Below are positions 62,140-64,000 of a stretch of DNA of 64,000 bases, in pieces. The stretch spans positions 2,542,001 to 2,606,000 of the forward strand of contig JAPWFG010000023.1 of NCBI GenBank assembly GCA_028015205.1, given 5' to 3'. A program made the position numbers and the translations under genes. The notes under the pieces were generated by a model. The model ran no database searches and was not told where the DNA came from. It saw nothing but the letters and a program-made list of their open reading frames with translations. Source of the stretch: Mytilisepta virgata (lineage: Eukaryota > Mollusca > Bivalvia > Mytilida > Mytilidae). Positions within the stretch are counted from its first letter, which is position 1. Every line of letters starts with the position of its first letter.

Positions 62140-62995
62140 ATGCCATCAGTATTCGAAAAACAGAGCAAAACACAAAATTTAACTATAACCACTGAACCGT
62201 GAAAATGAGGTCAAGGTCAGATGACACGTCAGTTGGACATGCAGACCTTACATTCCTTCCATACACCAAATATAGCAGACCTATTGCATATAGTATTCGA
62301 AAAACAGGCCAAACCACAAAAACTTAACTATAACCACTGAACCATGAAAATGAGGTTAAGGTCAGATGACACCTGCCAGTTGGACATGTACACCTTTCAA
62401 TCCTTTCATACACCAAATATAGTAGACCCATTGCATACAGTATTCGAAAAACAGGCCAAAACACAAAAACTTAACTATAACCACTGAACCATGAAAATGA
62501 GGTCAAGGTCAGATGACACCTGCCAGTTGGACATGTACACCTTACAATCCTTCCATACACCAAATACACAAGACCTATTGCTTATAGTAACTGAGATATG
62601 GACTTGACCACCAAAACTTAACCTTGTTCACTGATCCTTGAAATTGGGTCGAGGTCAATTGAAAACTGTCTGACGGGGATGAGGACCTTGTAAGGTATGC
62701 ACATGCCAAATATAATTATCCTATTACTCATAATAAGAGAGAAATTAACATTACAAAAAATCTTAACTTTTTTTTCAAGTAGTCACTGAACCATGAAAAT
62801 GAGGTCAAGGACAATGTACATATGACAGATGGAAACTTCGTAACATAAGGCATCTATATACAAAGTATAAAGCATCCAGGTCTTCTACCTTCTAAAATAT
62901 AAAGCTATTAAGAAGTTAGTTAACGCCGCCGCCTCCGCTGGATCACTATCCCTATGTCGAGCTTTCTGCGACTAAAGTCGCAGGCTCGACAATAA
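62140..62995 (+). mobile_element. Tandem element with AGGTCA repeats and terminal double hairpin
   Basis: AGTATTCGAAAAACAG starts units at 62148, 62292 and 62439 (144-147 bp); two diverged units follow. Each has ACTATAACCACTGAACC, ATGAAAATGAGGTCAAGG and CACCAAATATAGxAGACC. It ends with GCCGCCGCCTCCGCTGG and nested hairpin TGTCGAGC...TGCGACT-AA-AGTCGCA...GCTCGACA (62955-62991). Confidence 0.85.
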
Positions 62996-62999
62996 AACT

Positions 63000-63280
63000 A
63001 GACAAAGTGATGCCCCCGCACTCCACTCTGAAGTAACTGTATTATAACAAAGTCAGTGTAGGACTTTCTTTGAGATATTATTGTGTCTGGGAGACACAAT
63101 TGATGCCCCCGCAGATGCAAAGTGTTATTTTAAAATACACAAAGTTGAGCAAAGGAGCACATAGGTCAAAGGTTCAGATCAAGGTAGCTCCTTAATCAGC
63201 ATTGTATGACATCTATTTTTAAGATAAATTTAAAACTAACTTTTACTCACAAGGTTTAATATTTGACAATTTTATGATCA
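63000..63280. other. Repeat-like flank with GATGCCCCCGC
   Basis: GTGATGCCCCCGCA (63010) and TTGATGCCCCCGCA (63101) recur 91 bp apart; nothing else recognised. Confidence 0.4.
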
Positions 63281-63640
63281 GATATATTCTCCCAAAATGA
63301 CAAAGATCAATTATCTTCAAAACAGCAAATATTGCTAAAAATCTAATCACAGACATTATGCACACCTTCAATCTATGTACAAATAGACAGCAAGCGAAAA
63401 CTTCCTAGCATTCAAACTGTAGGAGGAGTTATGCAGAATAACTATAACGTTATTCACCACTTATACCCCAAAAATGACAAAGTTCAACTATCTCCCAAAT
63501 GAGCAAATATTAATAAAAATCAAAACCCTGACCACACGCACACCTTCAATATATGTACAGACAGACGGCAAAAGCCAAAGTGAAAAATTCCTAGGATTCA
63601 AACTGTAGGAGGAGTTATGCGGAATAATAACTATATACCT
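63280..63640 (+). repeat. Two-unit tandem repeat of about 180 bp
   Basis: CCTTCAATCTATGTACAAAT and CCTTCAATATATGTACAGAC (63366, 63543), each followed by TTCCTAG(C/G)ATTCAAACTG and TAGGAGGAGTTATGC, and preceded by CCxAAAATGACAAAG. Confidence 0.7.
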
Positions 63641-64000
63641 GTAACGGGAGTCAGATTCTGGTATGTAGTGTGGCTTCGTTGTTTGTCTGACGTTTCCCAT
63701 TTTAATAAACCCGAGTTCACGGGATAAATACAAACATGAAGTATAAACATGTCGTTTATTTACATCCTTTTCAACATAGAAATATGCCAACATACAGTAT
63801 ATAAGATAGAAAGGCAACGAATATACGTTATTGGTAAACATTTGTTCACTTGTAGATCAACTGGCATGTCTTAAAAGCCACCCGCCCTACCCTCTGTATG
63901 TATCCCCAAAATGGGATAAATTCCTTGTGCTTTGTTCAGCGTCTACATCCCGAATCCCCTTGTCCCGATGAGGATGGCAGTATTTATAGTTCCCCGGTCA
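63641..64000. other. No feature recognised
   Basis: ORF 63488-63841 (minus) overlaps the tandem repeat and has no known motif; the window ends here. Confidence 0.4.

Overview
This window is nuclear DNA of an animal, most likely a bivalve mollusc. The grounds are two intron-rich genes with metazoan proteins (a beta-1,3-glucuronosyltransferase and WDR5), AT-rich intergenic DNA without operons, and a very dense load of short interspersed repeats of types I associate with bivalve genomes: tRNA-headed SINEs, hairpin-ended elements with GACG or GAAG microsatellites, and LINE 3' ends. The species cannot be read from the sequence.

Layout. 1-21.5 kb holds no host gene that I can support. It is built from a 170-bp foldback element with a target-site duplication (446-615), a 72-bp minisatellite (3.5-3.8 kb), several tandem-repeat elements (4.0-5.5, 9.1-9.9, 19.2-21.5 kb), decayed LINE and other reverse-transcriptase remnants (7.2-9.1, 13.9-14.2, 15.8-18.5 kb) and several MITEs. 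21.9-27.6 kb, plus strand, holds a five-exon glucuronosyltransferase gene whose joined reading frame gives 302 residues. 27.6-43.0 kb is again repeats only, including a 2.4-kb compound tandem element (29.6-32.1 kb), a complete SINE with a 14-bp target-site duplication (33.7-34.0 kb), and LINE tails. 43.1-58.8 kb, minus strand, holds WDR5 in 13 coding exons giving 343 residues; every exon boundary could be set with canonical GT/AG sites and consistent phase. 58.8-64 kb is the upstream side of WDR5, with one unrecognised ORF and two more tandem-repeat blocks.

Function. The glucuronosyltransferase is a predicted Golgi type II membrane enzyme. WDR5 is the WD40 scaffold of nuclear histone H3K4 methyltransferase complexes. 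The two genes are convergent in orientation, about 15.5 kb apart, and nothing suggests that they work together.

Most notable observations: (1) the 3' end of WDR5 coding exon 1 and its splice donor belong to a six-unit degenerate tandem array that continues into intron 1 and carries decoy GT donors; (2) one core of about 45 bp recurs in at least six otherwise different repeat families across the window; (3) most of those families end in a short palindromic hairpin near a GACG/GAAG microsatellite; (4) several foldback elements and a four-copy MITE family can be delimited. I found no CRISPR array, prokaryotic or viral gene, or intact autonomous transposon.
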